A DNA stretch of 29,127 nucleotides from Cardinium hertigii_C (GTDB taxonomy: Bacteria; Bacteroidota; Bacteroidia; Cytophagales; Amoebophilaceae): assembly GCF_050864855.1 (NCBI RefSeq), contig NZ_JBOZWW010000007.1, positions 1 to 29,127 on the forward strand. The letters are read 5' to 3'. Both the position numbers and the translations under genes were made by a program. Each line of letters begins with the position of its first letter. Position 1 is the stretch's first letter. Shown piece after piece: positions 8,883 to 17,646 of this stretch. Under the pieces are notes generated by a model. The model saw only the letters and a list, made by a program, of their open reading frames with translations, made no database searches and was not told where the DNA came from.

Positions 8883-9977
8883 ATGCGTACAATCACTAAA
8901 TTTATTTTAACTACTGGTGTAATAGCTGGGGGCCTTTTTGCTTATTCCAGGGTCTATAAAGTCAAATGGAGCAACTTCCATCAAGTAACTTTTAAAACCA
9001 CGCAGCCTACGCGTAGAACGATTATTCGAAAAAAAATTTTTTCCGGTAGCCTTATACCTCATAAAGAAATTAATTTAGAAACACATCTTACAGGCATTGT
9101 AGATAAATTATGGGTAGAGGTGGGGGATTATGTGCAGCAAGGTACCAAAATTGCGCGTATTAAAATACAGCCCAATCCAAAAGAGGTTGAGGAAGCAGCC
9201 AGCAAGTTGCGTTTGGCCTCTATTAATCTAAATCAAGCCAGAGGAAAATATTTAAGAAGTAAACACCTTTTCACTAAAAAGATGTTAGCCAAAGAAACTT
9301 ATGAAGCAGCTTTAGCGTCCTGGGAACAAACCAAAGAAGCATTTGCTTCAGCACAAAAATCATTACAAATCAGCCAAAAAGGATATACCACTGCAAAGGG
9401 AGCAAATGCCAACTTCATTAAGGCTACTACAAAAGGAACCATTTTAGCCTTACCCGCTAAGGAAGGTAGTATGGTACAAGCTACCAGTGGCAATGCTCAT
9501 GGTACTACAGTGGCTGTTATTGGCGATATGGATCATTTTTTGTTTTCAGCCCAAGTCAGTGAATTAGATGTAGCTGATTTAACCAAAGGGATGACCTTTA
9601 TAGCTTCATTAAATGCCTTTAATGAAGCAAAATTACAAGTTACGTTAACTAAAATTTCACCAAAAGCTAGTGAAGAGAAATTAAAAAAAGGAGAAATTAA
9701 ATTTGAAATAGAAGGGCTGGTACAGCAACCAAAAAAATCAAAAATTACGTTACGGGCAGGTTATTTAGCACTGGCAGAGGTAGTACTTGAACAAGTAGAT
9801 AATGTGCTGGCTGTTCCAGAAAGCGTGGTTCAAATGAAAGGAAAGGACTGTTTTGTAAAATGTTTGCATGAAGGTAAAACGGTTCCGAAAAATGTAGTAT
9901 TAGGGATATCAGATGGGCTTTATGTTGAAGTAAAAGAAGGCCTTACAGAAGCAGACCAGTTAATTGTAGAAACGTAG
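8883..9977 (+). CDS. Periplasmic membrane fusion protein (HlyD/MacA family)
   Basis: This 364-residue protein has one N-terminal membrane anchor (about 7-23). The first half of a biotinyl-lipoyl fold is at 60-95 (GIVDKLWVEVGDYVQQGTKI). A helical hairpin of about 70 residues (100-170) follows, rich in A, K, E and Q. The second lipoyl half (about 178-200, TKGTILALPAKEGSMVQ) and a beta-barrel region to about 300 complete it. This is the MacA/HlyD adaptor layout that links inner-membrane ABC proteins to a TolC-like channel. It starts 2 bp after the second permease and ends 1 bp before the ATPase, so the three genes form one tight transcription unit. Confidence 0.88.
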   Translation: MRTITKFILTTGVIAGGLFAYSRVYKVKWSNFHQVTFKTTQPTRRTIIRKKIFSGSLIPHKEINLETHLTGIVDKLWVEVGDYVQQGTKIARIKIQPNPKEVEEAASKLRLASINLNQARGKYLRSKHLFTKKMLAKETYEAALASWEQTKEAFASAQKSLQISQKGYTTAKGANANFIKATTKGTILALPAKEGSMVQATSGNAHGTTVAVIGDMDHFLFSAQVSELDVADLTKGMTFIASLNAFNEAKLQVTLTKISPKASEEKLKKGEIKFEIEGLVQQPKKSKITLRAGYLALAEVVLEQVDNVLAVPESVVQMKGKDCFVKCLHEGKTVPKNVVLGISDGLYVEVKEGLTEADQLIVET

Positions 9978-9978
9978 C

Positions 9979-10638
9979 ATGATTCAGATTCAAGATTTAT
10001 ACAAATGTTATCAAAATGGTACAGTTACTAGAAATGTCCTAAATGGCGTAAATTTTTACCTTGAAAAAGGGGACTTAGTTGCTTTAATGGGACAATCTGG
10101 TGCAGGGAAGTCTACCTTGTTGAACATTATTGGCATACTAGATCATTATGACCATGGAGATTACCATCTTAATGGCGTACATATAAAAAATCTTTCTAAC
10201 CAACAAGCCAGTAGATATAGAAGTGAATTAATTGGCTTTATCTTTCAACGGTTTCATTTAATTCCTTTTAAAACGGCCTTGGAAAATGTAGCGTTACCTC
10301 TTTATTACCAGGGCATAGAAAGAAAAGAACGCTACAAGCGTGCATGCGCTATGCTAGATCGAGTTGGCTTATCTGCTCATGCCCATAATAAGCCAAATGC
10401 ATTGTCAGGTGGTCAACAACAAAGGGTAGCCATTGCACGTGCACTGGTAACTGATCCGCCTTTAATCTTAGCAGATGAACCAACGGGCGCCTTAGATAGC
10501 AGTACAGCCCATGAAATTATGGCCTTGCTAAAGGAAATGAATAGAGAAGGGAATACCATTCTTATTGTCACACATTCTATACAGGTAGCACGACAATGTA
10601 ATAGTATTCAAGAAATTATAGATGGAAAGATTATTTAA
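9979..10638 (+). CDS. ABC transporter ATP-binding protein (MacB/LolD type)
   Basis: This 219-residue ATPase is complete: Walker A GQSGAGKST (38-46), Q-loop Q90, signature LSGGQQQR (142-149), Walker B LILADEPTGALD (162-173) and H-loop H199. The signature and the ADEPTGALD form are typical of the LolD/MacB/FtsE group. It energises the two FtsX-like permeases encoded upstream, and lies between the fusion protein (1-bp gap) and the TolC-like gene (17-bp gap). LolD itself is unlikely because a fusion protein and outer-membrane channel are encoded in the same unit. Confidence 0.92.
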   Translation: MIQIQDLYKCYQNGTVTRNVLNGVNFYLEKGDLVALMGQSGAGKSTLLNIIGILDHYDHGDYHLNGVHIKNLSNQQASRYRSELIGFIFQRFHLIPFKTALENVALPLYYQGIERKERYKRACAMLDRVGLSAHAHNKPNALSGGQQQRVAIARALVTDPPLILADEPTGALDSSTAHEIMALLKEMNREGNTILIVTHSIQVARQCNSIQEIIDGKII

Positions 10639-10655
10639 TAAAAATTTTACTAAAA

Positions 10656-11957
10656 ATGTCGGTGATTCAAAAATGGATTGTAGGTTTCCGTATGATGTGC
10701 ACCATTGTACTTTTGGGCTATGATATTGCAGAAGCAAAAAAGAAGCCAATAAGTTTAGAAGAAGCGATACATATGGCCTTAAAAAATAATTTGAATATTC
10801 AGATGGCTGATAATACAAAAAAGCAAGCCATCCTCTCCACTAAGATAGACCATTTTCGTTTATGGGCGCCTCAGGTAACGCTAAAAACGAATCAAATTAA
10901 TACCTGGCAATCAAAATATTCCATACATACCATTGAATCTAGACCTATTTTTAGCGTAGAATGGCAACTTACATCCCTCTTTGATAAAATTCTTCAAGCT
11001 AAAATAGATGGTCAAAATAATGCTCTTTACATACTAGTGGCAAAAAAATCAGTAGAAAACGAATTACAGAAAGTTGTTTATGCCTATTATGCATTAGCCT
11101 TGGCGCAAAAAAAGTGGGCATTATCGAATAATCTGATCAAGCTAGCAACAACTAGATTGAACACAGAGGAAGAAAAATTGCGGGTGGGACTTATTTCCCA
11201 AATAGATTGTTTGGATGCACAATTAGCCCTTAAAAAGGTAAAATTAACCTTATTAGAGCGGCAAGAAGCATTGAAAGAAAAACGCAGAAGTTTGAACATA
11301 ATGGTTGGTAAGCCCATCAATGAAGTAACATGGGTGCAATCCAATATTTCCATTGACCCTATATGGGATATAAAGGCTGTCAGAAAAGAAAAACTAGTTG
11401 ATTTAGACACTGCCATACAAGCAAAAAAAGTGGCCATAGCCGCTACCCATTTAAGTAGGGCCAAAGCCTATCCACTTGCTTGTTTAAACCTGTTCAGTAG
11501 TTTTCGCTCAAATGGGTACTTATATGATTTAAAAGATAAAAGATGGTCTGTGGACAATAACCCTAGTAAATGGTCTGGGGGCATTGGCATTAGTATTGAT
11601 ATAGCTACCTTATTATTACTGCCTGCAACGGTTAAAAAAGCAAAAATCGCATTAGATAATGAAAAATTTGCCTTAACACAAAAAAAACTAGCTATAGAAG
11701 GTGGGCTCGAAGATAAAAAATCGCAATACCATCATGCTTTACATGCATACAAAGTAGTAGCAGCACAACTGAAAATAAGTAAACAAAAATTGACTTTTGT
11801 AAGAGAAAAGTATCGCCTGAATCGGTTAAAACTCCTTGAACTGCATGAAGCAGAAGAAGATACGCAAAAAATAGAAATTGATTTAATAGAACAGGCTTTT
11901 AAGGTAAAACAAGCAGAATTTGATCTATATAGAATGGTAGGCATGTTGCACCAGTAA
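10656..11957 (+). CDS. TolC-family outer membrane efflux protein
   Basis: This 433-residue protein begins with a hydrophobic leader (about 8-27, ending near DIAEA) that looks like a signal peptide. It then shows the duplicated outer-membrane-efflux repeat. ISLEEAIHMALKNNLNIQMA (about 32-51) is the classic start of the first repeat. Long helical stretches rich in A, L, K and Q follow at about 110-215 and 325-430. Such proteins trimerise into a channel-tunnel through the outer membrane. As last gene of the exporter cluster it completes a tripartite pump. I find no clear terminator after it. Confidence 0.88.
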   Translation: MSVIQKWIVGFRMMCTIVLLGYDIAEAKKKPISLEEAIHMALKNNLNIQMADNTKKQAILSTKIDHFRLWAPQVTLKTNQINTWQSKYSIHTIESRPIFSVEWQLTSLFDKILQAKIDGQNNALYILVAKKSVENELQKVVYAYYALALAQKKWALSNNLIKLATTRLNTEEEKLRVGLISQIDCLDAQLALKKVKLTLLERQEALKEKRRSLNIMVGKPINEVTWVQSNISIDPIWDIKAVRKEKLVDLDTAIQAKKVAIAATHLSRAKAYPLACLNLFSSFRSNGYLYDLKDKRWSVDNNPSKWSGGIGISIDIATLLLLPATVKKAKIALDNEKFALTQKKLAIEGGLEDKKSQYHHALHAYKVVAAQLKISKQKLTFVREKYRLNRLKLLELHEAEEDTQKIEIDLIEQAFKVKQAEFDLYRMVGMLHQ

Positions 11958-12233
11958 TAGACTGGAAAAGGTAATCCTTGTTCTAAGCAAAAGATTAATT
12001 TAGCATTTTCGTTTAAGACTTAGTAAGCATCTTTTTTATCTTTCTAAGATTTTTAAAGAAAAAATTTGTAAAGCATACAAAAAATAAATTGAAATATAAA
12101 GTTAACAAAATCAGATCTATTAAGAGAAGTAGCTATTGAATATCTATGATTCTTAGAGGTGTATTACCCCCCTATAGTCTCATTAAATAGGTTGGTACGG
12201 GATCTTTACTATAATCCTATAGCTGTAGTCTCC
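11958..12233. other. Spacer between converging exporter operon and small ankyrin gene
   Basis: No open frame of note lies here. The region is AT-rich, with an A/T-only stem (ATTTTT at about 12050 and AAAAAT) that might end transcription on both strands. Two related motifs, CTATAGTCTCATTAA and CTGTAGTCTCCTTAA, occur at about 12173-12187 and 12223-12237 as an imperfect direct repeat. Confidence 0.3.
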
Positions 12234-12545
12234 TTAACTCTGTTTTTTTAGTGTTTTTTCTAAAAGACCAACACATGCTAAATGATTATTTTCTCTGGCT
12301 AAATCAAGGGCGCTTTTACCTTGATTAGTTTCTAGATTGATGTTAATACCATGAACTGATAATAAAACTTTAACTATTTCTACATAATTTTTAAATACTG
12401 CAATATGGAGTGCGTCATCATTGTTTTTTGTTGATGGATATCGATTGGCATAACCATATAGCGGGAATAAAAAAAATAAAACAACCCTACACAATAGTGC
12501 CAATAGATTAAAAGGCTTAATGTAGCTTATCTGTTTTTTATGCAT
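12234..12545 (-). CDS. Small exported ankyrin-repeat protein
   Basis: This 103-residue protein has a basic N-terminus and a hydrophobic segment (about 12-31, ending YGYA), a probable signal peptide. Only about two ankyrin units follow: DALHIAVFKNYVEIVKVLL with GININLETNQG, then KSALDLARENNHLACVGLLEK. Its leader and end resemble those of the 341-residue ankyrin protein at 17892-18917 (both have an LFFL-PLYxYA-like leader and an ALDLA/PLDLA-x-x-NNH end), while the middle repeats are absent. It is therefore a probable paralogue with a collapsed or never-expanded array. Ankyrin proteins in this symbiont group are thought to bind host proteins. Whether so short a form folds and is exported is open. 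AATGGTAG/CTACCATT arms lie in the upstream 60 bp. Confidence 0.65.
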   Translation of the reverse strand: MHKKQISYIKPFNLLALLCRVVLFFLFPLYGYANRYPSTKNNDDALHIAVFKNYVEIVKVLLSVHGININLETNQGKSALDLARENNHLACVGLLEKTLKKQS

Positions 12546-12722
12546 ATAATATTTTCTATTTCTGTAATGGTAGCAACATGGAAAAGATTGAATCCTACCA
12601 TTGGTTTTGGCAATTTAAATGGGTAAATTATTTTTTGTTGTATTAAATTTTAATTTCAAATTAAATAGAATATACTACAATTTTCCAGGACCAAACAATA
12701 AATCAATCCACTATAGTAGGTA

Positions 12723-13802
12723 TTATTTGGATAGGAGTCGATAAAAAATGATACATAAAATAGAAAAAATAATATTAGGCAACCATATGTCCAATAATGG
12801 GTGTTCACTTTGTGTCTCAGCTACAATTTTAGCAGATAAAAACAGGACTATATAAAAGCAACCCAGTATAATCCCCAACGTAATGCGTCCTCCTACTCCT
12901 CCCCTGGGCTTATGTAATGCTACTAAAAAACCCAATACAATAAGAATAAAAATGGCAAAGGGTGCCATACAGCGAATATGTTGCTCAGCTATGAAAAAGC
13001 GTACAGTTGCACTACCCTTGTAGATCAATTTTTGAATATGTGTTGCCAATTCAGGAAGGGTTAAGCCATCCTTTAAGTTGGGGTTAATGGAAAAATCTTC
13101 TGGATGGACTGCTAAGGAAATGGTTAAGTGGTCTCCTTTTATAACCTCTTCATGTCTTGGAAAAAAGATACGTTTTTGCCAAGATCGTACGATCCATGTT
13201 TGATCTTTTCCATTCCATTCCATTTTTTCAGCAGATAGTCGCTCTATCAGCATGTTATGGTTAAAGGTGTCTAAGCTGATATCATATCCGGTATTATTGT
13301 AACCATGGTACTTGCCAATGTGTAGGTATTGATCAGTGCCTACCTTAAGCTGTATATAATCTGACTCATGCAAACTACCCATACCCAGGTCAAGATATTC
13401 TGTTTCAAACCGAACACGCGCTTTATTCACATTGGCCAATAACCAACCTGTAAGATAAAAATTGGCTCCAGTAAGCAAACAAGCAATGATTATATAAGGT
13501 CTTATGATGCGATGCAAACTAATCCCACCGCTTAATAGTGCAATAATTTCTGATCGTTTTACCAGCCTAGTCGTACACCATATAGTGGTAGCAAAGACAA
13601 TAAGAGGGGCTATAAGATTCACTAAATAAAGCACTAATACACAGTAGTAATTGAATACTTGTTGAAAAGAAAGGTGGTGCTTTTTAAAATTACTCATGTT
13701 GTCCACTAAGTGGATAACGATAAAAACTAAAATAAAGATGGTAAGAATCACCCAAAAAGCAGAAAAAAACTTTTTAAAAATGTACCGATCTAGTAGCTTC
13801 AT
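12723..13802 (-). CDS. LptF/LptG-family permease (YjgP/YjgQ)
   Basis: This 359-residue membrane protein starts with MKLLDRYIFKKF, the usual LptF/G beginning. N-terminal membrane segments lie at about 13-33, 55-76 and 100-122, then a periplasmic jellyroll-like domain (about 130-270). Three C-terminal membrane segments lie at about 277-298, 305-326 and 337-356. LptF and LptG form the inner-membrane core that, with the ATPase LptB, extracts lipopolysaccharide toward the Lpt bridge. The gene follows tgt by 5 bp on the same strand, a pairing common in Bacteroidota. lptB lies across a divergent gap at 15281. I cannot tell LptF from LptG, so no symbol is given. Confidence 0.87.
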   Translation of the reverse strand: MKLLDRYIFKKFFSAFWVILTIFILVFIVIHLVDNMSNFKKHHLSFQQVFNYYCVLVLYLVNLIAPLIVFATTIWCTTRLVKRSEIIALLSGGISLHRIIRPYIIIACLLTGANFYLTGWLLANVNKARVRFETEYLDLGMGSLHESDYIQLKVGTDQYLHIGKYHGYNNTGYDISLDTFNHNMLIERLSAEKMEWNGKDQTWIVRSWQKRIFFPRHEEVIKGDHLTISLAVHPEDFSINPNLKDGLTLPELATHIQKLIYKGSATVRFFIAEQHIRCMAPFAIFILIVLGFLVALHKPRGGVGGRITLGIILGCFYIVLFLSAKIVAETQSEHPLLDIWLPNIIFSILCIIFYRLLSK

Positions 13803-13807
13803 TTTGA

Positions 13808-14932
13808 TTAGATTTTTTCCATGATGGTTTTAACTATATGGTTTTTCCATGCAACAAAACTATTTTTCTCAATCTGTTCTCTAGCTTGACGCACCAACCA
13901 TAGGTAAAAAGTTAAATTATGGACACTGGCCAATTGCGCACCCAATAGTTCTTTGGAGGTGATCAAGTGACGCAGGTAGGCTTTTGAATAATAGCCACTA
14001 ACTGGCCCACCTAATGCGCTATCTATGGGGCTAAAGTCATATGCCCATTTTTTATTTTTAATGTTTAAGATACCCTGTGTGGTAAACAGAGTACCATTGC
14101 GTCCATTTCTAGTAGGCATTACACAGTCAAACATATCTACGCCTAAGGCAATACACTCCAAAAGATCCAGAGGTGTACCAACCCCCATCAAATAACGCGG
14201 CTTAGACCTAGGTAAAATAGAACAGACCAGCTCTGTAATTTCATACAGTTGACCATCAGGATGGCATACGCCTCCTATGGCATTACCAGGCCTGTCTGCT
14301 GCAGCTATGGTTTCAGCAGATTGGACCCGTAAGTCTTTATAGATACTACCTTGCACAATTGGAAAAAGTGCTTGATGGGCATACTGATTCGTTAAGGTAG
14401 TATCAAAATAATTTACGCCTCTTTTGAGCCAGCGATGGGTACGTTCCATAGAAGCCTTTGCGTAGTGATAGCTACAAGGATAAGGGGTGCATTCATCCAG
14501 TACCATCATGATATCAGAGCCAATGCTTCTTTGAATATCTACTACAAGTTCTGGTGTGAATAAATGCTTAGATCCATCTATATGGGAACGAAAAGTAACC
14601 CCTTCTTCTGTCAGCTGACGACGGTCTGCTAACGAGTAGACTTGATAGCCTCCACTGTCGGTTAATATGGGTCGATGCCATCCCATAAAAGCATGGAGCC
14701 CTCCTGCTTTATCCAATACTTTAGTACCTGGCCGCAGATAGAGGTGATAGGTATTGCCTAGAATGATATCTGCATTGATTTGGTCTTGCAGTACATCCTG
14801 CGGAATAGATTTTACTGATCCTATCGTACCTACTGGCATAAATATAGGTGTACGAATGGTGCCTTTACTAGTGGTGATCAGCCCTGCTCTAGCTTTGGAA
14901 TACTGATCTTCATGTGTTACCGAAAATTGCAA
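13808..14932 (-). CDS. tgt: tRNA-guanine transglycosylase (queuine tRNA-ribosyltransferase)
   Basis: This 374-residue TIM-barrel enzyme swaps guanine-34 for preQ1 or queuine in GUN-anticodon tRNAs. Visible motifs are LTDSGGYQ with D92 (base recognition/catalysis), VQGSIY (193-198), GGVCHPDG (220-227) and GVDMFDCVMPTRNGRNG (264-280), which contains the nucleophilic aspartate. The canonical zinc site CxCxxC is absent. The aligned stretch PIDSALGGPVSGYYSKAYL (302-320) has L, G and S at the three cysteine positions, although the fourth ligand position H338 (SVHNL) is kept. I recall similar loss in other Bacteroidota Tgts, so this may be normal for the clade. No queuosine-synthesis gene is in the window, so the base may be salvaged. 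Confidence 0.93.
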   Translation of the reverse strand: MQFSVTHEDQYSKARAGLITTSKGTIRTPIFMPVGTIGSVKSIPQDVLQDQINADIILGNTYHLYLRPGTKVLDKAGGLHAFMGWHRPILTDSGGYQVYSLADRRQLTEEGVTFRSHIDGSKHLFTPELVVDIQRSIGSDIMMVLDECTPYPCSYHYAKASMERTHRWLKRGVNYFDTTLTNQYAHQALFPIVQGSIYKDLRVQSAETIAAADRPGNAIGGVCHPDGQLYEITELVCSILPRSKPRYLMGVGTPLDLLECIALGVDMFDCVMPTRNGRNGTLFTTQGILNIKNKKWAYDFSPIDSALGGPVSGYYSKAYLRHLITSKELLGAQLASVHNLTFYLWLVRQAREQIEKNSFVAWKNHIVKTIMEKI

Positions 14933-15280
14933 TGCAGTATAGATGATTATATATATGCGCTAAACTATAAACGTAAGGAAGTCCTACTGAACAGAAATCT
15001 TTTTTTAGATTTTGGGTCAAATATATGCTTTTTTAGCCTCATTCCCCATGAAGCCCTCCACGTAGATAGTAATAAAATCGATATTTTCTTATAAATTTAT
15101 TGCAATGGGTAAATGTGCAGATCGGTCCATGTCTGTACCATCATCGTAAGAAATAATGCTACGGTGCCTTTGCTTTTTATGATATTGTTTAAGTCTTTCC
15201 TAATTTTAATCTATATAAGGGTGGTTGGATAGGGCAATCTAAGGGCAAAGGATATAGGATCATTTAATTACAAAATTTTT
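14933..15280. promoter_or_regulatory. Divergent intergenic region tgt / lptB
   Basis: This 348-bp gap separates the divergent tgt-lpt permease unit and lptB. On the minus strand TATATTTG (15018-15025) is an exact -7 element that could drive tgt with a leader of about 80 nt, but no -33 TTG is at the right distance. On the plus strand I find no exact TAnnTTTG before lptB. AGGGCAA occurs twice (about 15231 and 15242). No RNA gene was recognised. Confidence 0.35.
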
Positions 15281-16012
15281 ATGAAACTTCGTGCAGATTC
15301 ACTCATCAAAGCATATAAAGGACGTAAAGTAGTAAAAGGCGTCTCACTGACGGTTGAGTCTGGTGAAGTGGTAGGTTTACTAGGGCCCAATGGAGCAGGG
15401 AAAACTACTACGTTCTATATGACGGTTGGCCTTATAAAGCCCAATAGTGGTAACATTTATTTGGATGAAACATGTATCACCCCCTTACCCCTATACAAAC
15501 GTGCCCAAAAAGGTATTAGTTATTTACCCCAGGAGGCCTCTGTTTTTAGAGAATTAACAGTAGAGGAAAATATCATGGCTATATTGGAAATGCGTCGTCT
15601 TTCTAAACAGGAACGGAAAGAAAAATTAGAGGGTTTATTGGAAGAATTTAGCATTACGCATATACGGAAAAGCAAAGGTAATGTACTTTCTGGAGGGGAA
15701 CGGCGTCGTACAGAAATCGCTAGAGCGTTGGCCACTGATCCCAAATTTGTCTTACTGGATGAGCCTTTTGCAGGTGTAGACCCTATTGCTGTAGAAGAAA
15801 TTCAGCTGCTGATCACCCAGCTTAAGCATAATAATATTGGGGTATTGATTACAGACCATAACGTAGATGAAACGCTTTCGATTACGAATAGAGCCTACTT
15901 AATGTTTGCTGGCGCATTGCTGAAAGCGGGCACTGCAGAAGAATTGGCAGAAGATGAACAAGTGCGTAGGCTTTATCTTGGAGAAAAATTTGAATTAAAA
16001 CGTTATGAATAA
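15281..16012 (+). CDS. lptB: LPS export ABC transporter ATPase LptB
   Basis: This 243-residue ATPase has Walker A GPNGAGKTT (35-43), Q-loop LPQEASVFRELTVEEN (82-97), signature LSGGERRR (136-143), Walker B FVLLDEPFAGVDP (156-168) and H-loop H193 in TDHNV. The combination LPQE-x-S-V-F-R-x-L-T with LSGGERRRTEIARAL and the FAGVDP form is diagnostic of LptB. It powers LptFG to move lipopolysaccharide out of the inner membrane. One Lpt-type permease is encoded nearby on the opposite strand, and a second permease is not in the window. It precedes gatB on the same strand by about 160 bp. Confidence 0.93.
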   Translation: MKLRADSLIKAYKGRKVVKGVSLTVESGEVVGLLGPNGAGKTTTFYMTVGLIKPNSGNIYLDETCITPLPLYKRAQKGISYLPQEASVFRELTVEENIMAILEMRRLSKQERKEKLEGLLEEFSITHIRKSKGNVLSGGERRRTEIARALATDPKFVLLDEPFAGVDPIAVEEIQLLITQLKHNNIGVLITDHNVDETLSITNRAYLMFAGALLKAGTAEELAEDEQVRRLYLGEKFELKRYE

Positions 16013-16172
16013 CTTATATCATCTACCCATTGATCATGCCCCATGTGCTAAGCAACAAAAAATAGCATAACAAATCATGCGGTTATTGGAAGTAGATGCT
16101 GCCTATGTTTTGTAAGCAAAATAATTGATAAATTCAAATAGCCATACAGCTCGCAAACCATATAATAAACTT

Positions 16173-17636
16173 ATGCATGAAACTATAAAAGATTCCTATC
16201 AAGTAGTAATCGGACTAGAAATCCACATTCAATTGCTCACCCATAGCAAAATGTTTTCCTCAGATAGAGCTGAATATGGTGCCCTTCCTAATACCAACCT
16301 TAGTCCTATTACTTTAGCCTGTCCTGGTACGTTGCCTAGAGTAAATAAAAAAGCATTTGACTACGCGATAAAATTAGGGTTGGCATGTGGTTCAACGATT
16401 ACAGATTTAAATTTTTTTTCTAGGAAAAGCTATTTCTATCCAGATTTACCCAAGGGCTTTCAAATTACACAAGATACTACTCCGATTTGCCAAGGTGGAT
16501 TTGTAACCATTTATCCCAGTGAAGGAGTAGAAAAAAGCATTCCACTTATACGCATGCACTTGGAAGAAGATACTGGTAAATCTATACATGGTGTGGTAGA
16601 CGAGGTTACTTTGTTGGATTATAATCGAGCAGGGACGCCTTTATTAGAATTGGTAACTGCTCCAGCCATTACAACAGGAGAAGAAGCCTATCAGTTTTTA
16701 TATGAAATTCGAAAATTGGTCCGCTATTTAGATATCTGTGATGGCAATATGGAAGAAGCTTCTTTACGTTGTGATGCAAATATTTCAGTAGCCCGCAAGG
16801 AATCTAAACAACTGGGCACTAGAGTAGAAGTTAAAAATATGAACTCTATGCGTAATGTCCAGCTGGCCATAGCGCATGAAATAGAACGTCAAATAGCCCT
16901 GTTGGAAAAAGGTGAACCCGTGATAGCGGAGACGCGAAACTTTCAAGTTGCCTCAGGTGAGACGATTAGCCTACGTGCCAAAGAAACAGCCAGTGAGTAC
17001 CGTTATTTTCCAGAACCAGACATCCCTCCTATATGGGTTTCAAAAGAATGGATAGAAAGTATTCGCAAGACGATGCCTTTGTTGCCAAGGGCTTATTTTA
17101 AAAAATTTGTAGAGGTATATGGACTTTCCGATTATGCTGCTTCGGTACTTACCGAGCACAAAGCATTTGCCATATTTTTTGATGAACTATGTCAACATAC
17201 TACCTATTATACGGCTGCAGCGAATTGGCTATTGGGGCCTGTAAAAGGTTATCTTAATGAGCAGTCTCTTCCATTAGAAGAATTGCCACTTACTATTGAT
17301 CGTTTCGTTGCACTCATCACATTGGTAGAAAATGGTACAGTACATTTTTCGGTTGCAGCCAATCAAATCTTTCCGTTATTATTGCAACAGTCAGCTATAA
17401 CGCCTATGGCCGTTGCAGAACAATTAGACCTGATACAGAATAATGATGAGGCCAGTTTGAAAGCACTTATTGCAGAAGTATTAGCAGCGCACCCAGAAAA
17501 AGTAGTAGCTTACAAAAATGGTAAGTCAGGGCTACTGGCCATGTTTATGGGGGAAATTATGAAAAATAGTCAAGGAAAAGCCAACGCACCACTGGCCAGT
17601 ACGTTATTAAAAGCTGCCTTGGATCATCCTTCTTAG
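16173..17636 (+). CDS. gatB: Aspartyl/glutamyl-tRNA amidotransferase subunit B
   Basis: This encodes the tRNA-binding and kinase subunit of GatCAB, which turns Glu-tRNA(Gln) and Asp-tRNA(Asn) into the amidated forms. Motifs: YQVVIGLEIHIQL near the start, YPDLPKGFQITQ, the family signature LLDYNRAGTPLLELVT, SLRCDANISV, EVKNMNSMRN and SEYRYFPEPDIPP, then the helical and YqeY-like tail (GLLAMFMGEIMK). I chose the ATG at 16173 (487 residues, the usual GatB length). The frame is open to a TTG at 16125, which would add 16 residues with no family similarity. gatA and gatC are not in the window. Confidence 0.94.
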   Translation: MHETIKDSYQVVIGLEIHIQLLTHSKMFSSDRAEYGALPNTNLSPITLACPGTLPRVNKKAFDYAIKLGLACGSTITDLNFFSRKSYFYPDLPKGFQITQDTTPICQGGFVTIYPSEGVEKSIPLIRMHLEEDTGKSIHGVVDEVTLLDYNRAGTPLLELVTAPAITTGEEAYQFLYEIRKLVRYLDICDGNMEEASLRCDANISVARKESKQLGTRVEVKNMNSMRNVQLAIAHEIERQIALLEKGEPVIAETRNFQVASGETISLRAKETASEYRYFPEPDIPPIWVSKEWIESIRKTMPLLPRAYFKKFVEVYGLSDYAASVLTEHKAFAIFFDELCQHTTYYTAAANWLLGPVKGYLNEQSLPLEELPLTIDRFVALITLVENGTVHFSVAANQIFPLLLQQSAITPMAVAEQLDLIQNNDEASLKALIAEVLAAHPEKVVAYKNGKSGLLAMFMGEIMKNSQGKANAPLASTLLKAALDHPS

Positions 17637-17646
17637 GCTTTGACCA

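Noticed and set aside
14912..15094. 60-codon plus-strand frame starting inside tgt
   Set aside because: It begins antisense to the tgt start and shows no recognisable features; it also overlaps the likely tgt promoter.
16125..16172. TTG start for gatB adding 16 residues
   Set aside because: The added residues lack family similarity, and ATG 16173 gives the usual length.
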